This document shows positions 47,182 through 55,902 of a DNA stretch of 64,000 nt, piece after piece. The stretch lies in assembly GCF_001429725.1 (NCBI RefSeq), contig NZ_LMHV01000001.1, forward strand, positions 1-64,000. Direction: 5' to 3'. Position 1 is the first letter of the stretch; each line of letters begins with the position of its first letter. The position numbers and the translations under genes were made by a program. Below the pieces are notes generated by a model. The model was not told the DNA's origin. It saw nothing but the letters and a program-made list of their open reading frames with translations, and made no database searches. The DNA is from Rhizobium sp. Root708. GTDB taxonomy: Bacteria; Pseudomonadota; Alphaproteobacteria; Rhizobiales; Rhizobiaceae.

Positions 47182-48213
47182 ATGCTCGGGAAGCCCTTCG
47201 CCAGCCTGATCTCGATTGCCATTGGCCTGGCGGCTGTCATGCCGCCGGCGTTTGCGGACGGCGACGTCGAGGTTCACAGCCGTATCATTACCGATTTCCA
47301 GATCGGCTCCGATGAGACCAAGTTCGGTTCGCTGGAATTTCTCGGCGGGCTTGAGATGGTCTCACCGCAGCGCCTGTTCGGCTCGCTGTCATCGATCCGC
47401 TTTCGACCGGACAAGACGCATTTCGTCGGCGTGCTCGATACCGGCCACTGGATGACGGGGCGCATCGAGCGTGATCCCAAGGGCCGGCTCTCCGGCCTTG
47501 CCGACGTGGCGATTGCGCCAATGAGAAACCGGGCCGGGCGCAGCTTCGAGGGCAAGGGCCACATGGACGCCGAGGGCCTTGCCCTGCGCAATGACGGCAT
47601 CCTGGTTTCCTTCGAACAGGATCATCGCGTCGATATCTATCCCGATCCGGGCTTCGAGGCGTTGCCTGCGATCGAGACCATCCCCATTCCGTTTCCGAAG
47701 AAATCGCTGCGTGCCAATCGCGGCTTCGAGACAACAGTTGTGGCGCCGATCGACAGCGCTCTTAAGGGCGGGACGCTGATCGTCGCGGAGCGCAGCCTGG
47801 ATACATCCGGGAACGCCCTGGCAGCGATCCTTGATGGACCTCTGAAAGGAAAACTGGCGCTCGCCCACTACGGCGACTTCGACGCCACGGACGGAGCCTT
47901 CCTGCCTGACGGCGATCTCCTGCTGCTGGAACGTCGCTTCAACATGGCGGAAGGCATCGGAATGCGCATCCGCCGCATCAAGGCGGCCGACATACGCCCC
48001 GGCGCGGTGATGGACGGCGAGATATTGCTGCAGGGCGACTTCGGCTATCAGATCGACAACATGGAAGGCCTGGATACCTTCACGGCCGAGGACGGCACCA
48101 CGCATCTGGTAATCGTGTCCGACGACAACCATTCCATCCTGCAGCGCAATCTGATGCTGGAGTTCCGCTTGTTGGAGCCGCGAGCCGGCGATACGGCTCA
48201 CTTGCAGAATTAA
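47182..48213 (+). CDS. Secreted phytase-like esterase domain protein
   Basis: The 343-residue product has a signal peptide (about 1-26, ending AFAD) and one esterase-like domain of the phytase-like family (PF13449 type), with GGLEMVSPQRLFGSLSSIRF at the start, GHMDAEGLALRNDGILVSFEQ in the middle and YQIDNMEGLD near the end. It probably folds as a beta propeller. Enzyme activity and substrate are not established for most members. It follows cobT by 21 bases and may share its transcript, although no functional link is evident. Confidence 0.85.
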   Translation: MLGKPFASLISIAIGLAAVMPPAFADGDVEVHSRIITDFQIGSDETKFGSLEFLGGLEMVSPQRLFGSLSSIRFRPDKTHFVGVLDTGHWMTGRIERDPKGRLSGLADVAIAPMRNRAGRSFEGKGHMDAEGLALRNDGILVSFEQDHRVDIYPDPGFEALPAIETIPIPFPKKSLRANRGFETTVVAPIDSALKGGTLIVAERSLDTSGNALAAILDGPLKGKLALAHYGDFDATDGAFLPDGDLLLLERRFNMAEGIGMRIRRIKAADIRPGAVMDGEILLQGDFGYQIDNMEGLDTFTAEDGTTHLVIVSDDNHSILQRNLMLEFRLLEPRAGDTAHLQN

Positions 48214-48318
48214 GCGGGCGGCATCGAATTAGATGAACGCCGCCGTTGCCGCCAGCACGCCAATTCCGCGCGCCCATATGGTCCAGGGGCCGCATTCGCG
48301 CAGCCCCTACAGCGTGCC

Positions 48319-49341
48319 TTAGAAGGTACGCTGGAAGCGCAGGAACCCTTGAACCTGATCCTTCGCGTTGTCGGGATCGTAGTACTGGACGCTGAGCTTG
48401 GTCAGCAGGTTGGTGGCGACCTTGTAGTCGACGGTCATACCAGCTCGCCAGGCGTCGCCACCGGTGAAGTCGCCGCTGCTATCCAGGGAAATCTTGCTGA
48501 AATACTGGTAACCGGGGATGATCGAGAGCTTGTCGGTAGCCTTGTAGACATATTGCGCGCCGAGCGCCCACTCGGATTCCTCGTAGTAATAGTTTGCGCC
48601 GCTTGCCCAGAGGCCGTAGAGGCCGAGCTGCCCCGGTCCGATATCGGCAAAGAGAATGCCGCGAAGCGCGACTTCCTCGGTATCGGTGTCGTAACCACCG
48701 AGCAGGTAGCCACTGACAGCGCCGGCCTTGCCGAACAACTGGCCTTCGATGCCGACGTTGTTAGGGCCCTCGCCCGGCTTCGTGCGGTAGGCATCCTCGA
48801 GCTCATCGACCATGACACCGGCGCTGAAGTTGGGCGTCTCGTACATGTAGCGGAAGGCGTTGTGGATCGTCTGGTTGCTCGAGATGACGTCGGTTTCACC
48901 GGTGCCGATGCTGCGGTCGTTATCCCACCAGGAATATTGCATGCCGGCGCGGAAGCCGGCGATGTCGATGTAGCCTTCCTGGAGAAGGGCAGTCTGGTTG
49001 GTTGCGTTCTCGGCGTTGAAGCGAAGGGTCACGACGCCGGTCAGCGTGCCGTATTCCGTTTCGCTCTTCGACGTCAGGGTCGTTTGCCCGCGCGTCCACG
49101 CAGACCAGTCGGATGTGCCGGAACGGTCGCGCCCAAAGCGCTCCTCGACGCGGATATAGCCGCCGATCGAAAGACAGGTTTCAGTTCCCGGAATATAGAA
49201 GAAGCCGGTGCCGTAGGCATCGCAGACGCGGACATATTCGACGGGCTCCGGCTCCGCGGCGACGATGGCGTCAGCGGCATGGGCGCCGGTTGTCAGTACG
49301 ACGGTTGCCGCGGAGCTCAGGAGGATGGTTCTGATAGTCAT
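48319..49341 (-). CDS. Omp2b-type porin
   Basis: Outer-membrane diffusion channel of the alphaproteobacterial porin family (PF02530 type). The 340-residue product has a signal peptide (about 1-22, ending AHA), the family N-terminus VEYVRVCDAYGTGFFYIPGTETCL with its conserved Cys pair, IGGYIRVE, and a barrel ending in Phe (RFQRTF). It is monocistronic. A hairpin with AGGGGC/GCCCCT arms at 48288-48311 downstream may help end transcription but lacks a T tract. Confidence 0.94.
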   Translation of the reverse strand: MTIRTILLSSAATVVLTTGAHAADAIVAAEPEPVEYVRVCDAYGTGFFYIPGTETCLSIGGYIRVEERFGRDRSGTSDWSAWTRGQTTLTSKSETEYGTLTGVVTLRFNAENATNQTALLQEGYIDIAGFRAGMQYSWWDNDRSIGTGETDVISSNQTIHNAFRYMYETPNFSAGVMVDELEDAYRTKPGEGPNNVGIEGQLFGKAGAVSGYLLGGYDTDTEEVALRGILFADIGPGQLGLYGLWASGANYYYEESEWALGAQYVYKATDKLSIIPGYQYFSKISLDSSGDFTGGDAWRAGMTVDYKVATNLLTKLSVQYYDPDNAKDQVQGFLRFQRTF

Positions 49342-49502
49342 GGGAGATCCCTATCTGCGTTCGATTAGGAAATCGATCTATGAGCGAGACCTAACAGTTC
49401 CGTGACAACATTGCGGCGACGGGGCTCACTGCGCCGCTTCGCATAACGTGTTGTGCATGAGCAACATAAAGGCTGCCACCGCACCGCCCTAAGCCGCCCA
49501 CG

Positions 49503-49844
49503 TCAGACCTGACCGGCCTCGGACAACTCTGGCACGGTCGCGCGTTTTTTCCGGAGCTTCCGCAGGACTGGGCTCTTTTCCGCCGGGTTCTCGTCATCAT
49601 CGGGATCGCTGGTGACGCCGACTTCATCCATCCTGTGGCTTATTGCAAGCGCATAGATGGTGTGGAGGATATTCCGATCCGTCACATCGGGATCCGTCAG
49701 GGCCAGCAACGAGGCACGGACGATCTTCTTGCTGGTGGCCTTCGGGCAGCGTTCGAGCACGAAGTCAAAGAGTGCATTCCCGGAAAGCCCCTCAGTCGCG
49801 CCATCCAGAAGCGCTTCGTAGACTTTCTTCCGTTTCTCGTTCAC
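49503..49844 (-). CDS. Helical protein of unknown function
   Basis: Starting from the GTG at 49844 (AAGGGA about 7 bases upstream) the product has 113 residues. The body is helical (KKVYEALLDGATEGLSGNALFDFVLE, then ATSKKIVRASLLAL), and the tail is acidic then strongly basic (LRKLRKKRATVPELSEAG). A GTG at 49859 is an alternative start. No family was recognised. The 161 bases between it and the porin carry the porin promoter region. Confidence 0.6.
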   Translation of the reverse strand: MNEKRKKVYEALLDGATEGLSGNALFDFVLERCPKATSKKIVRASLLALTDPDVTDRNILHTIYALAISHRMDEVGVTSDPDDDENPAEKSPVLRKLRKKRATVPELSEAGQV

Positions 49845-49994
49845 GGCCCATCCCTTCACATGACGCTATTGAGACAATATTTGTCATAAAACCGTCATCA
49901 GCAACCATTGCTACGCGTAGTCCAAAAACTTTTACACCGCAGCGTGGCAGCAACATGTCGGCGAGAAGTCACGTTCCAGGGTGGAAAACGCAAA

Positions 49995-50019
49995 ACGGCG
50001 GAGCTAGGCGCTCCGCCGT
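49995..50019 (-). terminator. Terminator after the queuosine-precursor transporter gene
   Basis: ACGGCGGAGC (49995-50004) and GCTCCGCCGT (50010-50019) form a perfect 10-bp stem with a TAGGC loop. On the - strand TTTTG follows. It lies 27 bases past the transporter stop. Confidence 0.8.
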
Positions 50020-50046
50020 GTCGGTATTGCTTAGAAATTTCGAGGC

Positions 50047-50682
50047 TTAGTTGGCGCGCGCTGCCTGCATTGGGCGAAGCACGTTCATCAATGCGCCGTA
50101 GGGCAGCAACATCACGAGGCCAACGATCACCTTCACGGTGAAATCGCCGATTGCCCAGGAAATCCAACGCGGCGCCTGTGCCGCGAAGACGCCGAGGATG
50201 GGCGCGGATTCAAGCGCGAAGGGGTCGTTCGCGCCAAAGAAGACGAAGAAGGCCGCGAAAGCGAAGGAAAAGAAGATTGCCGTGTCGAGCAACGATCCAA
50301 CGAGCGAACCGACGAGCGGCGCACGCCACCACGCCTGACGGCGCAGGCGGTTGAAGACCGAAATGTCGAGCAGCTGGCCAGCCAGATAGGCCGAGCCGGA
50401 GGCAATCGCGATACGCGGAACCGACGTGTAGAACGACAGCGTCACGCCGACGACAAAGCCGGCGAACACGACCTCGCGGGCAGCTCGTGGGCCGAACTGG
50501 CGGTTGGTCAGGTCGGTGACAAGGAAGGCGACCGGATAGGTGAAGGCACCCCAGGTCAGGATGTCGGCTAGGTTGATGCCGGCGAACTCGGCGTTCAGAG
50601 GGAACTGCACGAGGAAGTTCGAAGCGACGACGACGAGCGTCATCAGGGTGACATAGATAAGCGTAGAGCGTGTCGTCAGCAT
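50047..50682 (-). CDS. yhhQ: Queuosine precursor transporter (YhhQ/VUT family)
   Basis: Inner-membrane carrier for 7-cyano- or 7-aminomethyl-7-deazaguanine, precursors of queuosine in tRNA. The 211-residue product has about six membrane segments and the COG1738 pattern: NFLVQFPLN in the first loop, LADILTWGAFTYPVAFLVTDLTNR, a GSAYLAGQLLDISVFNRLR segment and GSLVGSLLDTAIFF. The ATG at 50682 has AGGA seven bases upstream; the open frame continues to 50733. A hairpin with an A-rich tail directly before the start resembles a preQ1-I riboswitch. Confidence 0.92.
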   Translation of the reverse strand: MLTTRSTLIYVTLMTLVVVASNFLVQFPLNAEFAGINLADILTWGAFTYPVAFLVTDLTNRQFGPRAAREVVFAGFVVGVTLSFYTSVPRIAIASGSAYLAGQLLDISVFNRLRRQAWWRAPLVGSLVGSLLDTAIFFSFAFAAFFVFFGANDPFALESAPILGVFAAQAPRWISWAIGDFTVKVIVGLVMLLPYGALMNVLRPMQAARAN

Positions 50683-50710
50683 TTTTTTATCCTGGGGTAT
50701 GCCACCAGTT
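50683..50710 (-). promoter_or_regulatory. Candidate preQ1-I-type riboswitch
   Basis: On the - strand, CTGG (50708-50705) and CCAG (50695-50692) frame a short C-rich loop (TGGCATACC), followed by a GATAAAAAA tail running into the ATG. Class I preQ1 aptamers have this plan: a small stem, a loop ending in C residues, and an A-rich tail folding back as a pseudoknot. The stem looks one pair shorter than known examples. The AGGA ribosome site overlaps the 3' side of the stem, so ligand binding would hide it. Placement before a preQ1/preQ0 transporter gene supports the idea. Confidence 0.35.
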
Positions 50711-50732
50711 AGAGAGATAGACCGGCAAAGCA

Positions 50733-50767
50733 AAAGGCTTGTCCGGATATCATCCGTGCAAGCCTTT
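50733..50767 (-). terminator. Terminator after rpmB
   Basis: AAAGGCTTG (50733-50741) pairs with CAAGCCTTT (50759-50767), and the inner bases form a second short stem (CGGAT/ATCCG). On the - strand TTTTGCTTT follows. It separates rpmB from the transporter gene and its leader. Confidence 0.8.
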
Positions 50768-50795
50768 CGAAGCCGTATGAAAAAGAAGCAGGAGC

Positions 50796-51095
50796 TTACG
50801 CAGCAACCGCTGCTTCGGCAGTCTTCTTGACGATCTGGCGGCGCAGCAGACGAGCGCGCATCGACAGGTCATTTTCGCTTGCCTTGATCAGGAAGGCATC
50901 GAGACCGCCACGATGCTCGACGGAACGAAGAGCAGCAGCCGAAACGCGAAGACGGTAACGCTGGCCGAGCGCGTCGGAGATCAGCGTAACCTGGCACAGG
51001 TTCGGGAGGAACCGGCGCTTGGTCTTGTTGTTGGCATGGCTGACATTGTTGCCAACGAGGACTGCCTTGCCGGTCAATTCGCACATGCGGGACAT
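50796..51095 (-). CDS. rpmB: 50S ribosomal protein L28
   Basis: Large-subunit ribosomal protein of 99 residues. The N-terminus [20 protein letters not shown], then [11 protein letters not shown], is diagnostic for L28. The start at 51095 follows a TAGGTG site, and the upstream extension to 51170 is rejected. It is expressed from a strong promoter with an 86-base leader and ends at its own terminator. Confidence 0.97.
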   Translation of the reverse strand: MSRMCELTGKAVLVGNNVSHANNKTKRRFLPNLCQVTLISDALGQRYRLRVSAAALRSVEHRGGLDAFLIKASENDLSMRARLLRRQIVKKTAEAAVAA

Positions 51096-51187
51096 GGAAC
51101 ACCTATTCTTGTTTTCTCGGCCATCAGCTGCACGCCCACGCATAATCGGGCTAGCAATCCATCGGGCCATGATTGGAAAGTTGCGGT

Positions 51188-51216
51188 TCTATAGTCAGAC
51201 AGGCTGTGCGCGTCAA
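51188..51216 (-). promoter_or_regulatory. Sigma-70-type promoter of rpmB
   Basis: TTGACG (51216-51211) and TATAGA (51193-51188) on the - strand are separated by exactly 17 bases. This is the best housekeeping promoter seen in the window and predicts transcription starting near 51181, 86 bases before the rpmB ATG. Confidence 0.75.
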
Positions 51217-51332
51217 GCCAAACCTTGGCATTTCCCGCAATTCTGTCAAAAAGCTCGTGTTTGCTTCGTCACGTGACCGGCGTATAGACCGGAATGAGCG
51301 GCTTTACCAGCCGCCTGAACAAGGTTCACCTC

Positions 51333-52109
51333 ATGGCTCATCTGAGCAGACGCATTCTCATTTCCGCGGCAGCTGCCTTGTTGGCCATTCCCGCCAGTGC
51401 CAGCGAGATCGTGCACCGAACCGAATACAAGGTTTCGCTCGGCATCCTGACGATTGCGCGGGCAGCCTTCCTGACGAGGATCGAGGACGACAAGAGCTAT
51501 CGGGTGTCCGGCGACATCAGCTCCGCCGGCCTTGCCGACCTCGTCACCAACATCTCGGCCAAGACAAGCGTTGACGGCGTGCTGCGCGGCGACCGGCTGC
51601 AGGCGTCCCGCTACTATCTCTATTATAAGAGCGGCAAGCGCGCCCGCACCTACGAGGTGCGCTACAGCAACGGCAACATCACCTCGACGACCGTTCGGCC
51701 TCCTCGCCGCCAGCCGAAGAACTGGGTGGACGTGTCACCAAGCGACATGCGCGCTGTGCTCGACCCGATCTCCGGCCTGATCTTCCCTGCCGGCACCAAT
51801 GTCTGCGCCCAAAAACTGCCGATCTACGACGGCGAGATGCGCATGGACCTCGTGCTCTCACCGAAGGGAAGCGACGACTTCTCCACCGAGGGCTTCAGCG
51901 GCAAGGCAACCGTCTGCAGCGTTCGGTTTGTCCCGCGTTCGGGCTACAAGAAGGGCCGCAGCGACATCGACTATCTGAGCAAGAGCAGCCGAATGGAAAT
52001 CTGGTTTGCCAAGGCCGATGCCGCAAATGTATATGCTCCAGTCTACGTCCGTATTCCTACGCAATATGGACCGGTGACGATCACCGCGGTCAAATACGGC
52101 GCAAGTTGA
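51333..52109 (+). CDS. Secreted DUF3108 family protein
   Basis: The 258-residue product (from ATG 51333) has a signal peptide (about 1-24, ending ASAS) and a DUF3108 domain covering most of the rest: YKVSLGILTIARAAF at the start, SSAGLADLVTNISAKTSVDGV, and LDPISGLIFPA in the middle. Members are periplasmic proteins of unknown function, possibly carriers of hydrophobic ligands. The open frame begins 13 codons earlier at 51294; both starts have weak ribosome sites. The EamA gene follows 28 bases later. Confidence 0.85.
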   Translation: MAHLSRRILISAAAALLAIPASASEIVHRTEYKVSLGILTIARAAFLTRIEDDKSYRVSGDISSAGLADLVTNISAKTSVDGVLRGDRLQASRYYLYYKSGKRARTYEVRYSNGNITSTTVRPPRRQPKNWVDVSPSDMRAVLDPISGLIFPAGTNVCAQKLPIYDGEMRMDLVLSPKGSDDFSTEGFSGKATVCSVRFVPRSGYKKGRSDIDYLSKSSRMEIWFAKADAANVYAPVYVRIPTQYGPVTITAVKYGAS

Positions 52110-52137
52110 CGGAGCGTGTCTCCGCAAAGGGGGACAG

Positions 52138-53028
52138 GTGAAGCTTCGGGCCACGCTAATCGGCTTTACGGCCATCCTCATGTGGTCGTTTCTGGCGCTG
52201 TTCACGGCTGCATCAGGCACGATGCCTCCGTTTCAGCTGTCGGCGATCTGCTTTGCCATCGGCAGCATTCCCGGCATCGCCGTTCTGATCCTCAACCCGT
52301 CGCGGATCGCGCTGCTGAAGCAGCCCGCCAAGGTCTGGCTGATAGGTATAGCCGGCCTGTTCGGCTACCATTTCCTTTATTTCACCGCGCTTCGAAACGC
52401 ACCTGCCGTCGAAGCCGGGCTGATCGCTTATCTCTGGCCGTTGCTGATCGTCGTCGGCTCGGCGTTGCTGCCGGGTGAACGTCTGCGCTGGTATCATCTC
52501 GCGGGAGCGGTCGCCGGTCTCTGCGGCACCTTCCTGATCGTCAGCCGCAACGGCATCAACTTCGACGGCGCCTATGCCGTCGGCTACGGCGCCGCCTTTC
52601 TGTGCGCCTTCACCTGGTCCGGCTATTCGCTGCTGACGCGCCGTTTCGATGCTGTCTCGACGGATGTCGTCACCGGCTTCTGCCTCGCGACCTCGGCCCT
52701 GTCTCTCGTCTGCCATCTGCTACTGGAAACAACCGTATGGCCCGATACCGCCTCGCAGTGGGTTGCCGTCGTCGGTTTAGGGCTCTTCCCCGTCGGGATG
52801 GCCTTCTACGCCTGGGATCATGGCGTCAAGAACGGCGATATTCAGATTTTGGGTGCGGCAGGCTATGCCGCACCACTTCTTTCAACCTTGATCCTGACCG
52901 TCTTCGGCTTTGCCGAGCCAAGCTGGCGCATTGCGCTGGCCTGCATTCTGGTGACCGGCGGCGCTGTGCTGGCGGCTCAGGAGATGTTCCGTCGCAAGGC
53001 CGCAAGCACAGAGCGCGCAACGGCCTAG
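52138..53028 (+). CDS. EamA (DMT superfamily) exporter
   Basis: The 296-residue membrane protein has ten hydrophobic segments arranged as two EamA repeats (about 5-137 and 150-285). Features include LYFTALRNAPAVEAGLIAYLWPLL in the first repeat and GAAGYAAPLLSTLILTVFG in the second, close in type to YddG, an aromatic amino acid exporter; the substrate is inferred only. The start is GTG at 52138 with AAAGGGGG five bases upstream. Its stop overlaps the convergent Gly/Ser-rich gene by four bases. Confidence 0.9.
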   Translation: MKLRATLIGFTAILMWSFLALFTAASGTMPPFQLSAICFAIGSIPGIAVLILNPSRIALLKQPAKVWLIGIAGLFGYHFLYFTALRNAPAVEAGLIAYLWPLLIVVGSALLPGERLRWYHLAGAVAGLCGTFLIVSRNGINFDGAYAVGYGAAFLCAFTWSGYSLLTRRFDAVSTDVVTGFCLATSALSLVCHLLLETTVWPDTASQWVAVVGLGLFPVGMAFYAWDHGVKNGDIQILGAAGYAAPLLSTLILTVFGFAEPSWRIALACILVTGGAVLAAQEMFRRKAASTERATA

Positions 53029-53654
53029 CGCATCGCGACGACCATCTTGCAGAGCTTCACAAGGCCGGCTTCGAAGCCGCCGGATCGCAGCACGTCCTTG
53101 CAGCGGACCTTCATCCTCGCCTTTTCTGCCGACGACATGTCGTTGTACATCGAGACGAAGCGGCTGCCGTTGCCAAGGCCGCCGCTACCGGAGCCTCCGG
53201 TACCGGAACCCGGATTGCCGGGATCGTTCGTCGAGGGGATGCCGAGGCCGAGATTGAGCAACGAATTGCCGCCGAGACCAACATCGGCCGATGCACTCGC
53301 AAGCCGAGACCCGCCGACCGTTGCGTTGACATTGGCGTTCACGCCGCTTGATCCGCCGACACTCGCGCTGGTCCCGACACCGAGACTGCCGCCGCTACCC
53401 CCAACAGACGTGCGGCTGCTGACACCGCTTGCACCACCGACCGACGCGTTGACGCCAAGGCCGCCGCTGGAACCGCTGCCGACGCTGGCATTCACGCCGC
53501 TGGCACCACCGACCGACACGCTCAAGCCACCACTGCGACCGCTGACACTGACACCATTACTGCCGCCGATATCCAGGGCGCCGGCCACCGATGGCAACAT
53601 CAGGACGGCACAGCTTGCAGCAATCAGCACCAGCGACTTTGCGTAGTAAGACAT
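53025..53654 (-). CDS. Secreted Gly/Ser/Val-rich repetitive protein
   Basis: The 209-residue product (ATG 53654, GGAGGT five bases upstream) has a signal peptide (about 1-26, ending VAGA). A low-complexity region over about 28-150 has repeats built on GVNASVGG, GASGV and GGSGGS. A C-terminal segment that looks folded (FVSMYNDMSSAEKARMKVRC...KLCKMV) has two cysteines. The repeat pattern resembles beta-strand-forming surface or adhesin-like proteins, but no anchoring or secretion partner is visible, so the location past the inner membrane is open. It ends in a 4-base convergent overlap with the EamA gene. Confidence 0.7.
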   Translation of the reverse strand: MSYYAKSLVLIAASCAVLMLPSVAGALDIGGSNGVSVSGRSGGLSVSVGGASGVNASVGSGSSGGLGVNASVGGASGVSSRTSVGGSGGSLGVGTSASVGGSSGVNANVNATVGGSRLASASADVGLGGNSLLNLGLGIPSTNDPGNPGSGTGGSGSGGLGNGSRFVSMYNDMSSAEKARMKVRCKDVLRSGGFEAGLVKLCKMVVAMR

Positions 53655-54147
53655 TCCAAACCTCCAGATCGTCTCTCGCCGAAGCACCATGCTCAGGCGG
53701 TTAAAACAAAGAGGAAGCGCGCTTTCCTTAGTCGGTCGATCCGCGGCAACCAAAAGTGGATGCGATACGTCTCTTTCGATAAGAGGAAGAATATTCGACA
53801 ATGCTAAAATTTCAACAGAACTTCTCGTATAGGTTTCATTCAGATACTGCTACGACTAACAGATCGTGAAAGCCGAGATTAAGATTGTCGAAAGAGAACC
53901 GCAAATCCGCGAGGGTACCAGTTTATACTTATCTGATAAATATAAGAAAATTCACTTACAAGAAGCATCGATCCGGTGACGATGAGATTGCGCTCCAGCA
54001 CTCAAACCAACTGGCGCATTCGTCACCATTAACATCAATACATTCTAATGCAATCAAGGATATTGCGCATTGCACAGAGAACGTGGAAGGCGCCGCACGT
54101 CCTTGGATTGCAGCATGGCCGGCAGTCGGCCATGCTGCCGCTTGCGA
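53655..54147. other. AT-rich intergenic region without a recognised gene
   Basis: Most of this region between the Gly/Ser-rich gene and the chemoreceptor gene is unusually AT-rich for the window (53780-54060), with CTTAT...ATAAG dyads near 53928-53946. Open frames here lack ribosome sites and protein-like composition. A small RNA or a remnant of transferred DNA cannot be excluded. Confidence 0.45.
54110..54138 (-). terminator. Long hairpin after the chemoreceptor gene
   Basis: A perfect 12-bp stem (54110-54121 with 54127-54138) and GCAGT loop sit 9 bases past the chemoreceptor stop. No T tract follows on the - strand, so termination would be atypical; mRNA 3'-end protection is another option. 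Confidence 0.5.
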
Positions 54148-55902
54148 TCAGAACTCTTCCCAGCTGTCCGCTACGGGAAGCGCGGCACCATGCGCCTTGG
54201 CCACACGGGCGACGAGATGCAAGGCCGGCGAACTGGCGGCCCGCGAGGGCGTCCGGAGGCTGTAGGCTTCATCAAGACGGAACTGCGCCAACAGCGTGCG
54301 GAGCGCGTCCGCTTCCGCCGAGAGCTTGTGGCTTGCGGCGGTGCTCTCCTCCACCATCGCGGCATTCTGCTGCGTTGCCTGGTCCATGGAGTTGACGGCG
54401 TGATTGATCTCCTTGAGCCCGGTCGCCTGTTCCTTTGACCCCTCGACTATGGCGACCACGTTGGAGTTGATCTCTCCGACCTGCGTCACGATCGTTTCGA
54501 GCGCTCTTCCGGTCTGCCCGACGAGATCCACGCCGTTCTTCACCAGCTCACTCGAGGTGGTGATCAGCGCCTTGATCTCCTTTGCCGCACTTGCCGAACG
54601 CTGCGCCAGTTCGCGCACCTCCTGCGCCACCACGGCGAAACCCTTGCCGGCTTCACCGGCTCGCGCCGCCTCGACCCCGGCATTGAGCGCCAGAAGATTG
54701 GTTTGGAAGGCGATGTCGTCGATTACGCCGATGATGTTGGTGATCTCGCGCGACGATTGCTCGATCTGCCCCATGGCGGAAACGGCATTGCGCACCACCT
54801 GGCCCGATTGTTCTGCACCCTGCTTCGTTTTTGCTACCAGCTTGCCCGCCTCGTCGGCACGTTGGCTGGAGTCGTTGACCGTCGTTGTGATCTCCTCGAG
54901 GGCCGCGGCCGTCTCTTCGATCGAAGCCGCCTGCTGCTCGGTGCGCTTGGAGAAGGAATCCGCCGCGGCACCGATCTCGCGGGATCCAGCAGCGATTGCC
55001 TGGGCATTCTCGCCCACGGTCTTCAAGGTCTCTGACAGCCTGGCGATCGTTGCGTTGAAATCGTGCCGCAGCTGTTCCATCGACGGGACGAAGGCAGCAT
55101 TGACGGTTTTCGTGAGGTCGCCTTCCGACAGCGCTCGCAGCGCGCCGCCGAGTTGACTGATCGCGCTCATGCGCTGAGTGACGTCGGTGGCGAACTTGAT
55201 GACCTTGTAGACCTTGCCGTTCGCGTCGGTAATGGGGTTGTAGGCAGCCTGGATCCAGATCTCCTTGCCGCCCTTGCCGTAGCGCACGAATTCATTGGCG
55301 ATGAACTCTCCCTGCGTAAGACGCCGCCAGAAATTCGCGTATTCCTCGGTGCGAGTATAGGCCGGATCGCAAAACATGCTGTGATGCTTGCCGGCGATCT
55401 CGAAGAGCGAGTAGCCGAGCGCGCCGCAGAAATTCTCGTTCGCGGTCAGGATTTCGCCCTTGGGGTTGAATTCGATGACAGCCTGCGACCGTGAGAGCGC
55501 ATCGAGCTTGCCGGCGTCTTCCACCGCCTTCATCTTTACGTCAGTGATATCGGCGGCAAACTTCACGACCTTGTAAGGCTTGCCGTGCTTGAAGACGGGG
55601 TTGTAGGAGGCCTGTATCCAGATTTCGCGTCCGCCTTTTGCCAGGCGCTTATAGGCGCCTGCATCGTATTCACCGCGTCCGAGCCGAGCCCAGAATTCGC
55701 GATACTCGTGTGTGGCGGCGTGGGCGGGATCGCAGAAAATGCTGTGATGCTTCCCGACGATCTCGGAAAGACTGTAGCCGACCGCCGCGCAGAAATTCTC
55801 GTTGGCGCGAAGGACGTTGCCCTTCAGGTCGAACTCAATGATGGCTTGGGATTTCGAAATGGCATTGAGGATATACTTGGAATCAGAAGATAGGCTGAGC
55901 AT
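54148..55902 (-). CDS. Soluble methyl-accepting chemotaxis protein with two PAS domains
   Basis: Chemoreceptor of 584 residues with no membrane segment, so it senses an internal signal. Two PAS domains (about 10-125 and 132-248) are near copies of each other, each with NENFC, GYS...EI.GKHHS.FCDPA and GKGGxEIWIQAxYNP. A short HAMP-like linker follows, then the signalling domain (about 300-530) with the hairpin tip IDDIAFQTNLLALNAGVEAARAGE. The C-terminus SWEEF fits the xWxxF pentapeptide that tethers CheR/CheB. GGAGGGG lies six bases before ATG 55902. The conserved HH and C in each PAS could hold a cofactor, which is speculation. Confidence 0.94.
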   Translation of the reverse strand: MLSLSSDSKYILNAISKSQAIIEFDLKGNVLRANENFCAAVGYSLSEIVGKHHSIFCDPAHAATHEYREFWARLGRGEYDAGAYKRLAKGGREIWIQASYNPVFKHGKPYKVVKFAADITDVKMKAVEDAGKLDALSRSQAVIEFNPKGEILTANENFCGALGYSLFEIAGKHHSMFCDPAYTRTEEYANFWRRLTQGEFIANEFVRYGKGGKEIWIQAAYNPITDANGKVYKVIKFATDVTQRMSAISQLGGALRALSEGDLTKTVNAAFVPSMEQLRHDFNATIARLSETLKTVGENAQAIAAGSREIGAAADSFSKRTEQQAASIEETAAALEEITTTVNDSSQRADEAGKLVAKTKQGAEQSGQVVRNAVSAMGQIEQSSREITNIIGVIDDIAFQTNLLALNAGVEAARAGEAGKGFAVVAQEVRELAQRSASAAKEIKALITTSSELVKNGVDLVGQTGRALETIVTQVGEINSNVVAIVEGSKEQATGLKEINHAVNSMDQATQQNAAMVEESTAASHKLSAEADALRTLLAQFRLDEAYSLRTPSRAASSPALHLVARVAKAHGAALPVADSWEEF

